A DNA stretch of 16,340 nucleotides from positions 1 through 16,340 of the forward strand of contig JADNRX010001003.1 in NCBI GenBank assembly GCA_015501595.1, read 5' to 3'. The DNA is from Hymenopellis radicata (Eukaryota > Basidiomycota > Agaricomycetes > Agaricales > Physalacriaceae). This document shows, piece after piece, positions 15,713 through 16,340 of the stretch (its first letter is position 1; every line of letters starts with the position of its first letter). A program made the translations under genes and the position numbers. The notes under the pieces are model-generated. The model ran no database searches. It was not told the DNA's origin and was given only the letters and a program-made list of their open reading frames with translations.

Positions 15713-16263
15713 AACCTGGTTGTGGGTGGCCTCGTCCAGGCAACGTGCACCTATTCGGTCGGAAAGAGCCACAATATCTGTCAGAGAGGTGGGCCTTGTG
15801 AGCTGGTTTGGGGGTAGCTATTTTGGACCTTCGGTTATTGCTATTGTGTGGCGTACCTTCTGTATATTCACGCTCTTTTTTTTTATTTGGATTTGCCTTA
15901 AACACTCAGGCGTCAACCAAGGCCTGTCCTTTGAGGTATCAAGGACATCTAACCAAGTGATTATATTCCTCGTCTTGCACATCATGGCCCACTGCGGGTT
16001 CGAGTCCCGCATGTGCAATGTGACTTCTAAGGTTTTCAAAAAAAAATTTCCTCAAGTTCACGTGTTTCGCTTCTTGACTCTTGAGATTGTTGTACTCTCC
16101 CTCGGGCCTCTCTTCAATTGTTTTGTTCTATGCTCATTGCTCTCACACTGTCTACTATGAAATTGGGAGTCTGGACATACAGGCTACCGCATTGGGATCT
16201 GCCCCTATCACAGTCTTCCGCTCTTACTTTCGTCCACTAAATCAAAATGGCGCGACCCTTTCC
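15713..16263. other. Intergenic region with tRNA-like sequence
   Basis: 551 bp after the end of paralogue D. A long plus-strand open frame (to 16160) overlaps D and has the composition of non-coding DNA, including T-rich runs near 15876-15886. The only structured item I see is the tRNA-like sequence at 15942-16017. The last 100 bp probably include the promoter of the gene starting at 16264. Confidence 0.3.
15942..16017 (+). ncRNA. Decayed tRNA-like sequence with intact T arm
   Basis: The T arm is perfect: GCGGG/CCCGC around TTCGAGT, giving a consensus B box GGTTCGAGTCC. The 3' acceptor strand ATGTGCA pairs at 5 of 7 positions with AGGACAT at 15942-15948. A box A-like TAACCAAGTGATTA follows at 15950, and CTTGCAC at 15974 could be an anticodon loop with TGC. 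The D and anticodon stems do not pair well. The stretch TAACCAAGTGATTATATT matches TAACACAGTGGTTATATT of the tRNA-like sequence at 6219. It is probably a pseudogene or a tRNA-derived short element. Confidence 0.45.
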
Positions 16264-16340
16264 ATGTCTTCTCCGCCTCCTTCGCCTACCGAAAATGCGT
16301 GGCATGGCATCGCCGCACCGCGGAGGAGCGTGCTCTATAC
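16264..16340 (+). CDS. Possible start of a further gene (partial, runs off window)
   Basis: An ATG at 16264 opens a frame to the window edge reading MSSPPPSPTENAWHGIA, then APRRSVLY. The Ser/Pro-rich start resembles that of the gene at 2067 and is in the style of the local genes. It is preceded by a pyrimidine-rich stretch (about 16206-16235). A second ATG at 16246 opens another frame. With 25 codons nothing can be said about function. Confidence 0.35.
   Translation, partial: MSSPPPSPTENAWHGIAAPRRSVLY

Noticed and set aside
15356..15772. 138-aa minus-strand open frame
   Set aside because: It is antisense to the last exon of paralogue D, whose plus-strand frame has clear similarity to B and C. 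The minus frame shows no motif or splice context.
15513..16160. 215-aa plus-strand open frame
   Set aside because: It overlaps D in another frame, then runs through T-rich non-coding DNA and the tRNA-like sequence. Composition is unlike the other genes.

Overview
The window looks like accessory, transposon-rich DNA from a mushroom-forming basidiomycete (Agaricomycetes). The signs are many GT-AG introns of about 45-60 nt with CTNAC-type branch sites, a cysteine-cluster fragment of the KDZ transposon type, PIF/Harbinger and hAT DNA transposons, and several small multi-copy protein families with no assigned function. No housekeeping gene, rRNA or bacterial-type operon is visible. All gene models were built by eye from splice sites, phase and paralogue comparison; none is confirmed by transcripts.

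Layout. 1-702: right part of a non-autonomous hAT element whose left end lies outside the window. 680-1938 (-): a fungal protein family member, cut by an in-frame stop, whose 3' end abuts the hAT. 2067-3106 (+) and 3350-4302 (+): two related genes carrying RNase H1 N-terminal (hybrid-binding/viroplasmin-like) modules; the second has a premature TGA inside its last module. 4534-5015 (+): a stand-alone KDZ cysteine-cluster (CxC2-like) fragment, flanked by a diverged 61-bp direct repeat. 5176-5858 (-): a basic-N-terminus 'MGRP' family gene. 6219-6295: a tRNA-like cloverleaf. 6479-7117 (-): a cysteine-rich protein gene. 7331-8038 (-), 8648-13576 (+) and 13729-15712 (+): three paralogues (called B, C and D here) of an unrecognised family. 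15942-16017: a second, decayed tRNA-like sequence. 16264 to the edge: possible start of another gene.

The central result is the state of the B/C/D family. B is compact and intact, with 55- and 50-nt introns. C has the same two introns at the same codon positions and phases, but each has received a DNA transposon: a 3,078-bp PIF/Harbinger element with 44-bp perfect TIRs and TTA target duplications in intron 1, and a 1,130-bp hAT element with an 18-bp TIR and the 8-bp duplication GATATAAC in intron 2. Removing both leaves introns of 53 and 51 nt and an open frame of 201 codons, against 200 in B. D is split by a second, different hAT family (1,289 bp) inside an exon and shows other decay.

The four mobile elements fill about 6.2 kb, or 38% of the window. 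The Harbinger element encodes an intact Myb/SANT-like protein and a DDE transposase with all three catalytic residues but one apparent single-base insertion. The two copies of the first hAT family look identical over the shared 702 bp, which points to recent movement.
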